A stretch of 64,000 nucleotides of DNA, from positions 9,017 to 73,016 of the forward strand of contig JAEZHM010000093.1 of the NCBI GenBank assembly GCA_023416585.1. Reading direction: 5' to 3'. Under the pieces are notes generated by a model. It was not told the origin of the DNA. It did not search any database and worked only from the letters and a program-made list of their open reading frames with translations. Of the stretch, positions 1 through 8,644 are shown in pieces. A program made the position numbers and the translations under genes. Numbering within the stretch: the stretch's first letter is position 1; each line of letters starts with the position of its first letter. The DNA is from Bacillota bacterium (GTDB taxonomy: Bacteria > Bacillota > Clostridia > Christensenellales > Aristaeellaceae).

Positions 1-806
1 GCAATAATGGGATTGCGGCCGTTTACCACGCTGGTATAATCACGGCGCTTGTAGAAAAGGCCCATATCGACCCCCAGAACGGAGGAGTAGAAGATGTTGC
101 GGTCAATAGCACCCTCGTCAGGGCTGACGATCATCATGTGCATTTTGTCTATGCTCAGATCTTTTTCTTTGCGTAAAAGCGCCTTGAAGATCTGGTAGGA
201 GGGCATAACGCTTTCAAATCCGATCAGGGGAATGGCATTCACTACACGGTTGTCGTGTGCGTCGAAGGTGATGATGTTGGTGACGCCCATATGCTCAAGT
301 TCCTGCAGGGCGATGGCACAATCCAGACTTTCCCGGGATGTGCGGCGGTGTTGGCGGCCCTCGTAGAGCATGGGCATGATGACGTTGATGCGCTTGGCTT
401 TACCGCCGATGGCGGCGATGATACGCTTGAGGTCTTGAAAGTGGTCATCCGGGGACATTGGCACGTCAGTGCCATACATTTTGTAGGTGCAGTTGTAGGC
501 GCCCACATCGCAAAGGATGTAGATGTCGTAACCGCGGACGCTTTCTTTGAGCATGCCTTTGGCTTCGCCGGTACCAAACCGCGGGCAGTAGGCCTTGATG
601 AGGAAATCGCCCCGATCATAGCCAGGCGCTGTGATTAGATACTGCTCTTCCTGCAATTCCTGATGATCCCGCCACTTCATCAGCCAAGCGTTCACCTTTT
701 CTCCCAGGGCCTCGGTGCCACGCATGGCAATCAGCCCCAAAGGCCCCACGGGAGCAGAAAGAAACGCACCCTTGTTCCAGTCACTCATGAAATCCGTCAA
801 TACCAT
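1..806 (-). CDS. prs: Ribose-phosphate pyrophosphokinase family protein, 3' end cut by window
   Basis: Reading leftward from an ATG at 806 gives 268 codons with no stop before the window edge, so the C-terminus is missing. The translation carries PRPP-synthetase features: an N-terminal region of the type YDIYILCDVGAYN followed by a KRINVIMPMLYEGRQ stretch and an ELEHMGVTNIITFDAHDNR segment, which corresponds to the conserved Asp-His region of Prs. The family makes PRPP from ribose-5-phosphate and ATP for nucleotide, His and Trp synthesis. The N-terminus is longer than that of classical Prs, which suits the extended Clostridial variant. The start follows a GGAAGAGG-type ribosome site; ATG 788 is the alternative. 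Family call is firm; whether it is the main housekeeping enzyme or a paralogue is not decided. Confidence 0.82.
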   Translation of the reverse strand, partial: MVLTDFMSDWNKGAFLSAPVGPLGLIAMRGTEALGEKVNAWLMKWRDHQELQEEQYLITAPGYDRGDFLIKAYCPRFGTGEAKGMLKESVRGYDIYILCDVGAYNCTYKMYGTDVPMSPDDHFQDLKRIIAAIGGKAKRINVIMPMLYEGRQHRRTSRESLDCAIALQELEHMGVTNIITFDAHDNRVVNAIPLIGFESVMPSYQIFKALLRKEKDLSIDKMHMMIVSPDEGAIDRNIFYSSVLGVDMGLFYKRRDYTSVVNGRNPII

Positions 807-839
807 CAACCTCTTCCGCACGCATTTTCGGACGGAGAT

Positions 840-868
840 ATTATACCTTAAATTACACACAGTGAGAA
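840..868 (-). promoter_or_regulatory. Promoter of the prs-type gene
   Basis: On the minus strand TTCTCA (863-868) and a perfect TATAAT (840-845) are separated by 17 bases, 34 bases ahead of the prs start codon. Confidence 0.55.
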
Positions 869-1015
869 GGGCTTACCGAAAAAGAACGGATAAATGAGCT
901 TCCTGACGAAATATGCCGGTGAGTTTTATGTAAAATCGCTGAAAGGCAGCAGTCGGTCCCATATCATTGTATGTGTACTTTTCAATATATTTATGCCCGC
1001 AATGCCACAATTTTA

Positions 1016-1044
1016 TTTACTTACCATATCATGTATGGTACAAT
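1016..1044 (+). promoter_or_regulatory. Promoter of the trpS T-box transcript
   Basis: TTTACT (1016-1021) and TACAAT (1039-1044) lie 17 bases apart, and a TG at 1036-1037 makes this an extended -10 element. It sits directly ahead of the T-box leader. Confidence 0.6.
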
Positions 1045-1049
1045 GGCTC

Positions 1050-1307
1050 CACACCGATGACGGGGAGTAGTAACCGGCTGAATAGGCTTAAGCGAACCGG
1101 GGAGAGTGCAAGCCCGGTCCAATATCAGGCGGGGAATGGACCCCTGAGGGCGCACCGAAAGGTATATATTGCCTTAAGACTGCGACGGAAGCCCCCCGTT
1201 ATGGGGCGGAAGGCGGTTTTCGTCTTCACAGAGCGGGCGTGAAAGCGCCAATAGGGGTGGCACCGCAGGCAACTGTCCCCAGTACAAGGGGAACGGCTGC
1301 TTTTTTT
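1050..1307 (+). promoter_or_regulatory. T-box leader, tryptophan specific, with terminator
   Basis: The 5' side of stem I (GATGACGGGGAGTAG near 1057) faces GGGGAATGGACCCC, placing TGG, the Trp codon, in the specifier loop at 1137-1139. The T-box itself (AGGGGTGGCACCGC, about 1254-1266) is followed by a GC-rich hairpin closed by GCAG and CTGC and a run of seven T (1301-1307), the antiterminator/terminator switch. The UGGC of the T-box pairs with GCCA, which fits the G discriminator of tRNA-Trp. Specifier, discriminator and downstream gene therefore agree. Known T-boxes let transcription continue only when the cognate tRNA is uncharged. Confidence 0.93.
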
Positions 1308-1340
1308 GTACCCGAACCACATATCAAGGAGGTTAATTCC

Positions 1341-2357
1341 ATGGAACAATCACTTCCCCAACAGGAAAAAAGGCAGGTTATATTTTCAGGCATCCAGCCT
1401 TCCGGCACACTGACGCTGGGCAATTATATCGGCGCGCTGCGCAACTTCCGTGTTCTGCAGGACGATTATGACTGCCTGTACTGCGTGGTGGATATGCATG
1501 CCATCACGCTTCGGCAGGATCCGGCCGGGCTCCGGCGCAGGTGCAATGAGCTTACCGCCACTTATATCGCCAGCGGGCTGAACCCCGACAAAAACCTGAT
1601 CTATTGCCAGAGCCATGTCAGCGCCCACGCGGAGCTTAGCTGGGTTTTAAACTGCTTTACCTATATGGGGGAGCTTAGCCGCATGACCCAGTTCAAGGAT
1701 AAATCCGCCAAACATGAGGAGAACATCAATGCAGGGCTTTTTACCTATCCCGTGCTGATGGCGGCAGACATTCTGCTTTACCAGACGAACCTTGTGCCCG
1801 TAGGTGTGGACCAGAAGCAGCACCTGGAACTATGCCGGGATATCGCCATCCGCTTTAACGGCGTATATGGGGATGTGTTTACCATACCTGAACCATATAT
1901 TCCCAAGGTTGGCGGCAAGGTGATGAGCCTGCAGGAGCCTGCAAGGAAGATGTCCAAGTCCGACCCGGAAGACACGTATATCGCCATCCTCGACAAACCC
2001 GATGTGATTCGAAAGAAGATCCGCCGGGCGGTTACGGACAGCGAGGGGAGCATTCGCTACGATCTGGACGAAAAGCCTGGTGTATCGAACTTGCTCAGCA
2101 TATTGAGCGCTCTTGGCTGTGGGGAGATTCCCGCCCTGGAGGCAGAACTAAATGGGCAAGGTTACGGAGTTCTGAAAGAGCGCACCGCGGAAGCTGTGAT
2201 TGAAACGCTGTCGCCCATTCAAAGGGAGTATGAGAAGCTGATCGCAGACAAGGAGTATATTCAGCAGATTATGAACCGCAATGCAGAGCGCGCCCAGGTG
2301 CTGGCTCAGAAAACACTGCGCAAGGTATATAAGAAAGTCGGTTTTGCGTCCAGGTAA
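1341..2357 (+). CDS. trpS: Tryptophanyl-tRNA synthetase
   Basis: The 338-residue product charges tRNA-Trp in the cytoplasm. It is a class I synthetase of normal TrpRS length: the HIGH-like signature is in PSGTLTLGNYIGA (residues about 18-30), and the KMSKS loop is RKMSKSDPED (about 194-203). The chosen ATG follows AAGGAGG with an 8-base gap; the open frame extends further upstream but only through the T-box leader, so those in-frame codons are not used. It forms its own unit behind the Trp T-box at 1050-1307, so expression should rise when charged tRNA-Trp falls. Identification is firm. Confidence 0.97.
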   Translation: MEQSLPQQEKRQVIFSGIQPSGTLTLGNYIGALRNFRVLQDDYDCLYCVVDMHAITLRQDPAGLRRRCNELTATYIASGLNPDKNLIYCQSHVSAHAELSWVLNCFTYMGELSRMTQFKDKSAKHEENINAGLFTYPVLMAADILLYQTNLVPVGVDQKQHLELCRDIAIRFNGVYGDVFTIPEPYIPKVGGKVMSLQEPARKMSKSDPEDTYIAILDKPDVIRKKIRRAVTDSEGSIRYDLDEKPGVSNLLSILSALGCGEIPALEAELNGQGYGVLKERTAEAVIETLSPIQREYEKLIADKEYIQQIMNRNAERAQVLAQKTLRKVYKKVGFASR

Positions 2358-2469
2358 AAAATGAATAGTTGCAACAAAACCAAAATAGAAAATCTTGCAA
2401 AAAATCCGAATAGGCGGAAGGAAGGGGGTGCATACTGTAAACAAAACAAGGAAAGGTGTGTGAAGACAC

Positions 2470-2697
2470 ATGGTAGATCGCATTTCCCTGCTGCTGGTGA
2501 TTATCGGCGCCATTAACTGGGCGCTGGTAGGTATTTTTCAATTCGACCTGGTGGCATACCTGTTCGGTGGCCAGGGAGCAACGGTCAGCCGCATCATTTA
2601 TACGGTGATAGGCGCAGCAGGACTGTGGTGCGTCTCCCTTCTGTTCAAGGACAGGGACAGAGACAGGGAACATGATCACGCGGAGAAACACGAATAA
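2470..2697 (+). CDS. DUF378 small membrane protein
   Basis: A 75-residue protein with two hydrophobic spans (about residues 5-25 and 38-60) joined by a short loop, and a very charged tail rich in Asp, Arg, Glu and His. The opening, with IGAINWALVGIFQFDLVA, is the signature of the DUF378 (YuzA-like) family of small bacterial membrane proteins of unknown function. It begins 112 bases after trpS in the same direction, with a GGAAAGG element ahead of it at a long distance from the ATG. A link to tryptophan is not implied. Family call good, function unknown. Confidence 0.8.
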   Translation: MVDRISLLLVIIGAINWALVGIFQFDLVAYLFGGQGATVSRIIYTVIGAAGLWCVSLLFKDRDRDREHDHAEKHE

Positions 2698-2729
2698 CCA
2701 GGGGCTTCGATCCGGAACCCTGCCAAAGG

Positions 2730-2925
2730 GAGCTCCTTCCGTCACGGCTGCGCCGTGCCTCCGATGGGCTCAATCTTCGCGGTACTGCGCTACCGCTTGT
2801 ACCGCTCGTTTCGCCCATTTCCTCCACTCCGCTAATATCCGCCACAGGCGGAAGCGGAGTTCCGGAACCTCCCTTAAGAGGGAGGCTTCATCCCTTTGGA
2901 GTCCCCTTCTTTCGGGGATAAACAT
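2730..2925. repeat. Dispersed intergenic repeat, family B (copy 1) merging into family C
   Basis: The gap between 2697 and 3164 holds no gene. About 2760-2860 contains a CTCAATC...CGCTACCGCTTG...CTCGTTTCGC...CCGCCACAGGCGG pattern that recurs in inverted orientation after murG at 14068-14295. The stretch 2866-2922 (TTCATCCCTTTGGAGTCCCC) matches the short hairpin family seen at 24958, 34518, 37240 and 37528. Confidence 0.7.
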
Positions 2926-2984
2926 GCCTGCTCACTCCATATGAGATATATTATGGAAGGGGCGGGCTTTTCATTAATTCTTGG

Positions 2985-3163
2985 GGAGCAACGAGGGGGA
3001 ACCGCAGTTCCCCCTCGTTTGTAATCGTGTCGCCCGGCTTTGCCGGGTGCGCGGGTCGCTTGCGGAGCAAGCTTTCCTTACACTTTTCACCGGCCGTGGG
3101 CGAAGCCCACAGGTGAAAAGTGAGGAATCGAAGAAAGCCGGCTATGCCGGATTTCTTCGAAGC
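2985..3163 (-). repeat. Dispersed hairpin repeat, family A (copy 1)
   Basis: Three hairpins follow each other: ACGAGGGGGAA with TTCCCCCTCGT (2991-3018), CACTTTTCACC with GGTGAAAAGTG around an inner GTGGG stem (3081-3121), and TCGAAGAAA with TTTCTTCGA (3128-3160). The order and the linking words (AAAGTGTAAGGA, CTTGCTCCGCAAGCG, ACGATTACAAA on the minus strand) recur at 15816-15957, and in part at 22453-22500. The element runs right up to the stop codon of the Na/Pi cotransporter gene. Confidence 0.85.
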
Positions 3164-4801
3164 TTATTGGATCCATATGCTAGCTCCGCGGGGCTTATCC
3201 ACAGAGCCTGCAATATTGTTGGCGTGATCGGCGATGCGCTCCAGGTTGGTGATCATATCCAGATAAAGCATGCCGTTGCGGGCGGAGCACTTGTGGTTTT
3301 TCAGCCGCTCCACATGGCGGTCCCTAAGTGCGGCGGTAAGATCATCCACGGCTTGTTCCTCATTTTCAACACCGGCCAATATATCCGGATCGGTCAGTTG
3401 GTCGGAAAAAATGTGCAGTGACTGATCTACCATATGAGCTACTCTTAAGTACATATCCGACAGTTCCTGCTCGGCTTTAGCGGTAAATTTCACTTTGTCG
3501 TCCATTCGCTTCTGTGCGATCTCCAATATATTGATGCTGTGATCGCCTATGCGTTCCAGATCGTTGATCACATGGAACAGGGAACCGGCCAAATGCTGGT
3601 CCCTGTCATTCAGGTCCAGAGACTTTATTTCCACCAGATAGGTTGTGATTTCCTGGTTCAGGTAATCCAAAACATCCTCAGCATCGTTCACCTGGCGGGC
3701 AGCTGTCAGGTCCGCATCCAGGAAACAGCGCATGGCAGCCTTGAAGTTTCGGTTAGCCAGGTCGCCCATACGGTTGACCTCTTTAAAAAGCTGGCTGACG
3801 GCAATGGGCGGGGTCGCCAGTAAGCGGCTGTCAAAATGGCTGAGGTGCATGGCTTCCTTGGGCTCGTCTACGCCCCGCACAAAGAGCCAGGACATCTTTT
3901 CCATAACACGGGCCAAGGGGAGGAGGACAATAGTGGTGCCAACATTGAAGAACACGTGGGTAAAGGCAATTTGAAGCCGTATATTATCGGGCGCGAGGGA
4001 TGCGACCCAACCGGTAAGAGGCAGCGTCAAGGCCAGCGCCATGAAGATGGCGGTACCTATCACGTTGAACATCAGATGGACTACTGCCGCGCGTTTGGCT
4101 GTATGATTCGTGCCGGCGGATGCGATGAGCGCTGTAACGCAGGTGCCGATATTCTGGCCGAACAGTATGAAGATGGCTCCGTTCATGCCGATAAGCTTCT
4201 GGGCTGCAAGAACCTGCAGAATGCCTACCGTGGCGGAGCTGGATTGTATGATGGCCGTGACGCCGGCGCCTATCAGCACGCCCAGAATTGGGTTGCTGAT
4301 ACCGGTCATCAATGTGTGGATCGGCTCCCAATTGGCAAGCGGAGCCATGGCCGCGGACATGGTATTCATGCCGATGAAAAGTATGCCAAGGCCCATTAAT
4401 ACGTTGCCCGCCTGCCTGACCTTTTCCTTTCGTCCTGCCAAAATCAGAATAATGCCGATGCTTACAAAAATGACGCCGAAATCCAGTCTTACAGACAACA
4501 GCAGCGCTGTGACCGTTGTGCCGATATTGGCGCCCATGATAACCCCTATGGCCTGCCCCAAAGAAAGAAGGCCGGCATTGACAAAGCCGACCACCATCAC
4601 CGTGGTGGCACTGGAGCTTTGAATGACGGCCGTGATGCCAAGACCTACGAGCATGGCTAGAAACCGGTTGCTCGTCAATGCATTGAGCAGGTGTTGAAGA
4701 CCCTTGCCGGCGGCCCTTTCCAATCCCTCGCCCATCATTTTCATGCCGAATAGAAACAAACCCAGTCCGCCAAACAGCGTACAAATCTCAAGCCATCCCA
4801 T
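3164..4801 (-). CDS. Na/Pi cotransporter family protein with C-terminal PhoU-like domain
   Basis: A 545-residue inner-membrane protein. The N-terminal two thirds hold two related membrane repeats, each with the glutamine-serine signature of this family (GITAVIQSSSATTVM and GVTAIIQSSSATVGI), which in NptA/YjbB-type carriers forms the sodium-phosphate path. The last 200 residues are helical and PhoU-like (DLERIGDHSINI and NLERIADHANNI). A role in phosphate uptake or efflux is family knowledge; the ion is not visible here. Of two nearby ATGs, 4801 is preferred because AGGAGG lies 7 bases upstream, against 1 base for 4807. The gene appears to stand alone and ends in the family A repeat. Confidence 0.9.
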   Translation of the reverse strand: MGWLEICTLFGGLGLFLFGMKMMGEGLERAAGKGLQHLLNALTSNRFLAMLVGLGITAVIQSSSATTVMVVGFVNAGLLSLGQAIGVIMGANIGTTVTALLLSVRLDFGVIFVSIGIILILAGRKEKVRQAGNVLMGLGILFIGMNTMSAAMAPLANWEPIHTLMTGISNPILGVLIGAGVTAIIQSSSATVGILQVLAAQKLIGMNGAIFILFGQNIGTCVTALIASAGTNHTAKRAAVVHLMFNVIGTAIFMALALTLPLTGWVASLAPDNIRLQIAFTHVFFNVGTTIVLLPLARVMEKMSWLFVRGVDEPKEAMHLSHFDSRLLATPPIAVSQLFKEVNRMGDLANRNFKAAMRCFLDADLTAARQVNDAEDVLDYLNQEITTYLVEIKSLDLNDRDQHLAGSLFHVINDLERIGDHSINILEIAQKRMDDKVKFTAKAEQELSDMYLRVAHMVDQSLHIFSDQLTDPDILAGVENEEQAVDDLTAALRDRHVERLKNHKCSARNGMLYLDMITNLERIADHANNIAGSVDKPRGASIWIQ

Positions 4802-4939
4802 GCGCATTCCTCCTGTGCATGTCGGGCGCGTTCTCTCTTTTACGCGCCGCCTTTCCTTTTTTCTACATACGTCTATAGCGTATCACGAAGGGACGGCCTT
4901 GTAAAGAATCTTTATACTTCCTTCTTTCCGGACTCTTCC

Positions 4940-5476
4940 TTATTCGTACACAGCCCTGGGCCCGCCGGTATACGGCAGCCGGGAGTAAGCCATGACAAGA
5001 TTGGCCTGCCCGATTTTGCGATCCATGCGAAGGGGCACCGCCACTGGCCTTATATGCATGCCTACCAGCGTATCGCCGATATCAATGGCCGCATCCGCCT
5101 GTACGCTTTGGGCAAGACCCGGATGGGTGAGAAGCTTCCAGGCTGCCGCCGGCACACTTCCCCCCGCCTTGGGCTGGGGAATGGCGTGTACCTGAATCAG
5201 GTTGCGTTTGTAGATTTCCTCCCGCTCCATGACCAGCGCGCGGTTTAAATGTTCACAGCATTGAAAGGCAGGTATCAGCAAATTTTCCCTGCAGGCTTCC
5301 CACATGGCTCTTGCAATATGCTCGCCCAATTCCGGCACGCTTCCCTTTCCTATGCGCTCTCCCATCACCTCGCTGGTGGAGCAGCCCAAAACTACCATAG
5401 CCCCATCCATCAAGCGGCCCTGCTGCTTTAGAAAGGATACGGCATCTTTTATACTTTTTGTGATTTCCTCGTACAT
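4940..5476 (-). CDS. UPF0340 / TIGR01440 family protein (YwlG-like)
   Basis: A 178-residue soluble protein of the UPF0340 (DUF436) family, found widely in Firmicutes; its function is not established. Recognisable blocks are VVLGCSTSEVMGERIGKGS, FQCCEHLNRALVMERE and DIGDTLVGMHIRPVAVP. The CCEHLNRA block and length are as in the family. GGGAGGA stands ahead of the ATG, and the start lies 2 bases after the stop of the TrmH-type gene, so the two are surely co-transcribed. Nothing in the sequence gives a substrate. Confidence 0.88.
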   Translation of the reverse strand: MYEEITKSIKDAVSFLKQQGRLMDGAMVVLGCSTSEVMGERIGKGSVPELGEHIARAMWEACRENLLIPAFQCCEHLNRALVMEREEIYKRNLIQVHAIPQPKAGGSVPAAAWKLLTHPGLAQSVQADAAIDIGDTLVGMHIRPVAVPLRMDRKIGQANLVMAYSRLPYTGGPRAVYE

Positions 5477-5478
5477 GA

Positions 5479-6207
5479 TTATTCCTCCCGGTTCATAAAC
5501 GCGTGCATACCGATGGCCGCCGCCACCGACAGATTCAAGGAGTCGATTTTTAAGCTGTGAGGGATGCGCACCGCCTGGCCAAGCTTTGCAAAGGATGGTG
5601 TAAGGCCGCTGCCCTCGTTGCCGAACACAAGGGAAAAAGGCGTTTTGACGCTTTTAACCGCCTCCTTTAAGGTGCAGGAGCCGTCCAGCATGAAGGGATA
5701 CAGCGCATGATTGGGGCAAGCCTCCCGGTATGCTTCGATCATATCAAATTGTTTGATCTTAAGAGAAAACAATGCGCCCATGCTTGCCCTTATTACTTTG
5801 GGATCAAAGACGTCGGCTGCCGGACGGATGATGGCGATATTCGCAATTTCAAAACCCAGAGCCGTGCGTAATATGGTGCCAAGATTGCCGGCGTCGGATG
5901 GATGGTCGAGCACCACATGGGGTCCGTCCATGGACAGGTTGCCCTGAAACTTTTCAAAAACAACGGCTGCGTAACAGTTTTCTTTGCCGGATATACGGCT
6001 TAAAGCCCGATCCGCCTCTTCCATCCTTATATGCAGGCTTTCGCAAAGGCTGATGAGGGTGCGGACACCATCATTTTTTCCGCTTTGGCTGCTTACCAGC
6101 AGCCGCCTTGCCACATCGGGCCTATTTTTCAAACACTCCAGGGAAGGAAAAACCCCCGGCGCGTAGGAGTAATCAAGGCCGCTGTGATATGCTTCCAGGC
6201 TGGGCAT
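5479..6207 (-). CDS. TrmH/SpoU family RNA methyltransferase
   Basis: A 242-residue enzyme predicted to methylate a ribose 2'-OH in tRNA or rRNA using S-adenosylmethionine. The knot motifs are present: DHPSDAGNLGTILRTA (motif 1, about residues 101-116), FGNEGSGL (motif 2) and IDSLNLSVAAAIGMH (motif 3, forming the SAM pocket). The N-terminal 90 residues look like the substrate-binding extension common in this family. It lies downstream of the AI-2E-type permease gene with a 20-base gap and immediately upstream of the UPF0340 gene. Which RNA is modified cannot be told from the sequence. Confidence 0.9.
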   Translation of the reverse strand: MPSLEAYHSGLDYSYAPGVFPSLECLKNRPDVARRLLVSSQSGKNDGVRTLISLCESLHIRMEEADRALSRISGKENCYAAVVFEKFQGNLSMDGPHVVLDHPSDAGNLGTILRTALGFEIANIAIIRPAADVFDPKVIRASMGALFSLKIKQFDMIEAYREACPNHALYPFMLDGSCTLKEAVKSVKTPFSLVFGNEGSGLTPSFAKLGQAVRIPHSLKIDSLNLSVAAAIGMHAFMNREE

Positions 6208-6227
6208 GATAAACTCCTTTCCGGATG

Positions 6228-7427
6228 TTACTCTTCCCGCCGCGTAACATCCGGTACGTTAGATCCGGGAGTAGCATCCTTGACGCGGCGCTTGAAGGTA
6301 AGCTTCAGCCGGGGCGGCTCGGGGGGAACATCCGCCTGGCTGTCGGCCCGGAGAACTACCTTGAGCAGATTCAAAAGAACGGGACCAAGCAAAAGCCCCA
6401 GAACGTTACCGGTGATCTGCAATCCTGCAAACATGGCCATCATGGTGGCCAGGGGGTACAACCCGAGGCTTTTGCCAACTATGCGGGGTTCGGCAATCTG
6501 CCGCACCACAACCACCGCCAAATACAGCAGCGCCATGCCTATGCCTGTGGTTGTATTCCCCATAACGAAGCCGACAATCGACCAGGGGATCAGAAAAAGC
6601 CCTGCGCCCAGCACAGGCAGCGCATCGGCCAGGCCGATCAAAAAGCCGATCAGCAGCCAATAGGGCTCCTGCTGCAGCACAAGACCCAGCATAACAACGA
6701 CGGTAATCATGAGGGAAACCAGTAGCTGGGCCCGTATCTGCCCAAACAATGCCTTGAATATATCCCGTTTCAAAAGAACGCTTTTGCGAATCATTTCAGC
6801 CGGAAAGGTCCTTTGAAAGAAAGCAAAAATTCGCCCCCTGTCGCTGCTTAAGTAATAGGTGCCCATGATGGTCAGTACCACCGACAAAATGATGGCGGGC
6901 ACGGATGTGGCGGTGGTCAAAACACCGCGAAGTATCTGATTGGCCAGGGGCATCAGAGTGTTTTTCACTTCCGTTAAAACGCTATTAATGACCGATGTCA
7001 GATCAACCGGCATGATATCCGCATACTGACTATTCAGGCTCGTTATCCAACCCGTAATCTGGTTGCTAAGCGACTGCCAGGTGGATGACATGCTGAGAAG
7101 TTTTGCCAGTTGCACAAGCTCCTGTATTAGCCGACCGGCAACGGCTCGGATGCCCCAGCCTAAAAGCCCGAATACGATCACCATGCCCATGATGGTGGCT
7201 AGGCGGTTGCCGATGCGTATCTTCGCAAAAAAATGGCGGAACCTGCGTACCAGGGGTTCCATGAGCATGGCAAACAGCAATGCCAGCACAAAAGGCCAGC
7301 ATAGCGGCAGCAGTTTTACCACCACATAGCATATGCCCAGCACAAGCGCGACCAAGGTCAGGCGCCTTGGGATATCATTCAGTTTTATATTCCATTTGTT
7401 CAGCCGTTTCAAGAAATCCTCCATCAT
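6228..7427 (-). CDS. AI-2E family transporter (YtvI-like permease)
   Basis: A 399-residue polytopic membrane protein with about eight hydrophobic segments. The pattern of two N-terminal spans, a long soluble stretch (about residues 100-210) and a C-terminal run with IGFLIGLADALPVLGAG and a following glycine-rich helix is that of the AI-2E exporter superfamily, which includes the sporulation protein YtvI. The native substrate of most members is unknown. The frame is open further upstream but that would overlap the next gene; GGGAGGG sits just before paired ATGs at 7427 and 7424. The charged C-terminal tail is rich in Arg and Lys. Confidence 0.85.
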   Translation of the reverse strand: MMEDFLKRLNKWNIKLNDIPRRLTLVALVLGICYVVVKLLPLCWPFVLALLFAMLMEPLVRRFRHFFAKIRIGNRLATIMGMVIVFGLLGWGIRAVAGRLIQELVQLAKLLSMSSTWQSLSNQITGWITSLNSQYADIMPVDLTSVINSVLTEVKNTLMPLANQILRGVLTTATSVPAIILSVVLTIMGTYYLSSDRGRIFAFFQRTFPAEMIRKSVLLKRDIFKALFGQIRAQLLVSLMITVVVMLGLVLQQEPYWLLIGFLIGLADALPVLGAGLFLIPWSIVGFVMGNTTTGIGMALLYLAVVVVRQIAEPRIVGKSLGLYPLATMMAMFAGLQITGNVLGLLLGPVLLNLLKVVLRADSQADVPPEPPRLKLTFKRRVKDATPGSNVPDVTRREE

Positions 7428-7458
7428 ATCCCTCCCTGGCATTGTTCTTCCAAGTATA

Positions 7459-8085
7459 TCATGATCCATTGCATTTGTCATGAAAAAGCCTTGCCACAGC
7501 CCGCACCGGGCTGGCTTCAGCATGGATATTCAGTGGAAAAGCCGCCACCTCAAAGAGTCCAGTCAATTTGTCAAGCCCGCGCATATTTTCCACAATTGGG
7601 ATGCCGAAAGTTAGCAGCAGTTTATGCACCGGGAAGGGTGGGTCATCCGGGGACGGCATATCTATCCCCAGAAAGGCGATCTCCTCCTCAACAAGCATTC
7701 TGGCCATTTCCAAGGACACTATGGGATGGCGGCTGTAATAGTTTTCTGTTCCATAAGCCGCTTCCATTCCTGTCAGCAGCAGGACCGCTTTTCCGGTAAG
7801 CGAGCCTTTTTGAAGATCGGGCTTTTGAATCTCCCTTTGCCCCCGCACATCCAGCAAAATACCCTGGGCACAGCAGCGGTAAAGAGGCATTTCCGCCATG
7901 GTGGGCGCATTTGGGATAAGATGCATGGGCGCATCCATATGGGTGCCCGCGTGCAGCCCTGTATCAAATGCGAACGCGGAATAAAAATCCCTTTCCAGCC
8001 ATTTTTCCTGGGAAAGATGCGTTTGCCTGTCGCCGGGATATACGGGCATGCCGTCAAAAACCGGCCAGCTCAAATCAACCCACAT
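7459..8085 (-). CDS. Cyclase family protein (kynurenine-formamidase-like metal hydrolase)
   Basis: A 208-residue soluble hydrolase. It carries the family's metal-binding signature GTHMDAPMHL (about residues 50-60, in the HAGTHMDAP context) and a conserved GIDMPSPDDPPFPVH block. Members include arylformamidases and isatin hydrolases, so the substrate stays open. The start at 8085 is chosen because GGGGAGGG precedes it; 15 more codons are open upstream but lack such a site. It lies 31 bases ahead of the AI-2E permease and is probably in the same transcript as the TrmH and UPF0340 genes. Confidence 0.85.
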   Translation of the reverse strand: MWVDLSWPVFDGMPVYPGDRQTHLSQEKWLERDFYSAFAFDTGLHAGTHMDAPMHLIPNAPTMAEMPLYRCCAQGILLDVRGQREIQKPDLQKGSLTGKAVLLLTGMEAAYGTENYYSRHPIVSLEMARMLVEEEIAFLGIDMPSPDDPPFPVHKLLLTFGIPIVENMRGLDKLTGLFEVAAFPLNIHAEASPVRAVARLFHDKCNGS

Positions 8086-8142
8086 GGTTTTCCCTCCCCT
8101 GTGCACAGTATACCTGCTTTGCCTCGTCATAGCCAGGGCTAT

Positions 8143-8171
8143 TTGTAACTTCTACTGGAATATGGTATGAT
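8143..8171 (+). promoter_or_regulatory. Promoter of the 8.2-9.2 kb gene pair
   Basis: TTGTAA (8143-8148) and TATGAT (8166-8171) are 17 bases apart, with TG one base ahead of the -10 box (extended -10). The next gene starts 26 bases downstream. Confidence 0.65.
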
Positions 8172-8197
8172 GCATCTATCCGGAAAGGAGCGTATAT

Positions 8198-8623
8198 ATG
8201 GCGGAAAAGCTTGTAAATATTATAAAGAAGCCCAAGGAGTTAATCGGCGGGGCGCTCCAGGTTTTCAAGGGGCCGGATGTGCAGAATCTGGTGGAATCCT
8301 TCACCAGCGAGATGACAGTTGTGACAGAAGGGCTTTATGATGACCAGATGCGGCTGCGTAAGGAAGTGGAGGAGCTTTCGGCTTCGCAGACCATTCTTTC
8401 CCAGCAGGTGCTGGACGGCCGGGAGGAGCTTCAGTTGAAATGGGATCAGTCTGAAAAGAACATGGCCGCCCGCTTAAGCGATATGCAAAAACGTCTGCAG
8501 GCGCTGGAATCAAGCAGGAGCAAGCAGGGAAAAAAGAATGGAATCCTCTCCCAGGTGACGGTACTGGCCGCCATTGTGGCGGGGGCCTGGATCATCGTGA
8601 CGCTGCTTAACCTGCTGAAATAA
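8198..8623 (+). CDS. Coiled-coil protein with C-terminal membrane anchor, unknown function
   Basis: I do not recognise this 141-residue protein. Residues 1-40 hold a Lys-rich opening and a glycine-containing helix, 40-105 form a long heptad-like helix rich in Glu, Gln, Arg and Leu (for example MRLRKEVEELSASQTILSQQ), and 116-140 form one hydrophobic span. This is the layout of a tail-anchored or single-pass coiled-coil protein. GGAAAGGAG precedes the ATG. Only 21 bases separate it from the next membrane gene, so the two form an operon and may act together. Confidence 0.75.
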   Translation: MAEKLVNIIKKPKELIGGALQVFKGPDVQNLVESFTSEMTVVTEGLYDDQMRLRKEVEELSASQTILSQQVLDGREELQLKWDQSEKNMAARLSDMQKRLQALESSRSKQGKKNGILSQVTVLAAIVAGAWIIVTLLNLLK

Positions 8624-8644
8624 GCTTCACAAAGGAGGGCTTCC

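Noticed and set aside
2672..2944. 90-codon plus-strand open frame after the DUF378 gene
   Set aside because: Translated repeat sequence (families B and C); similar nonsense product arises from the murG-flanking repeat.
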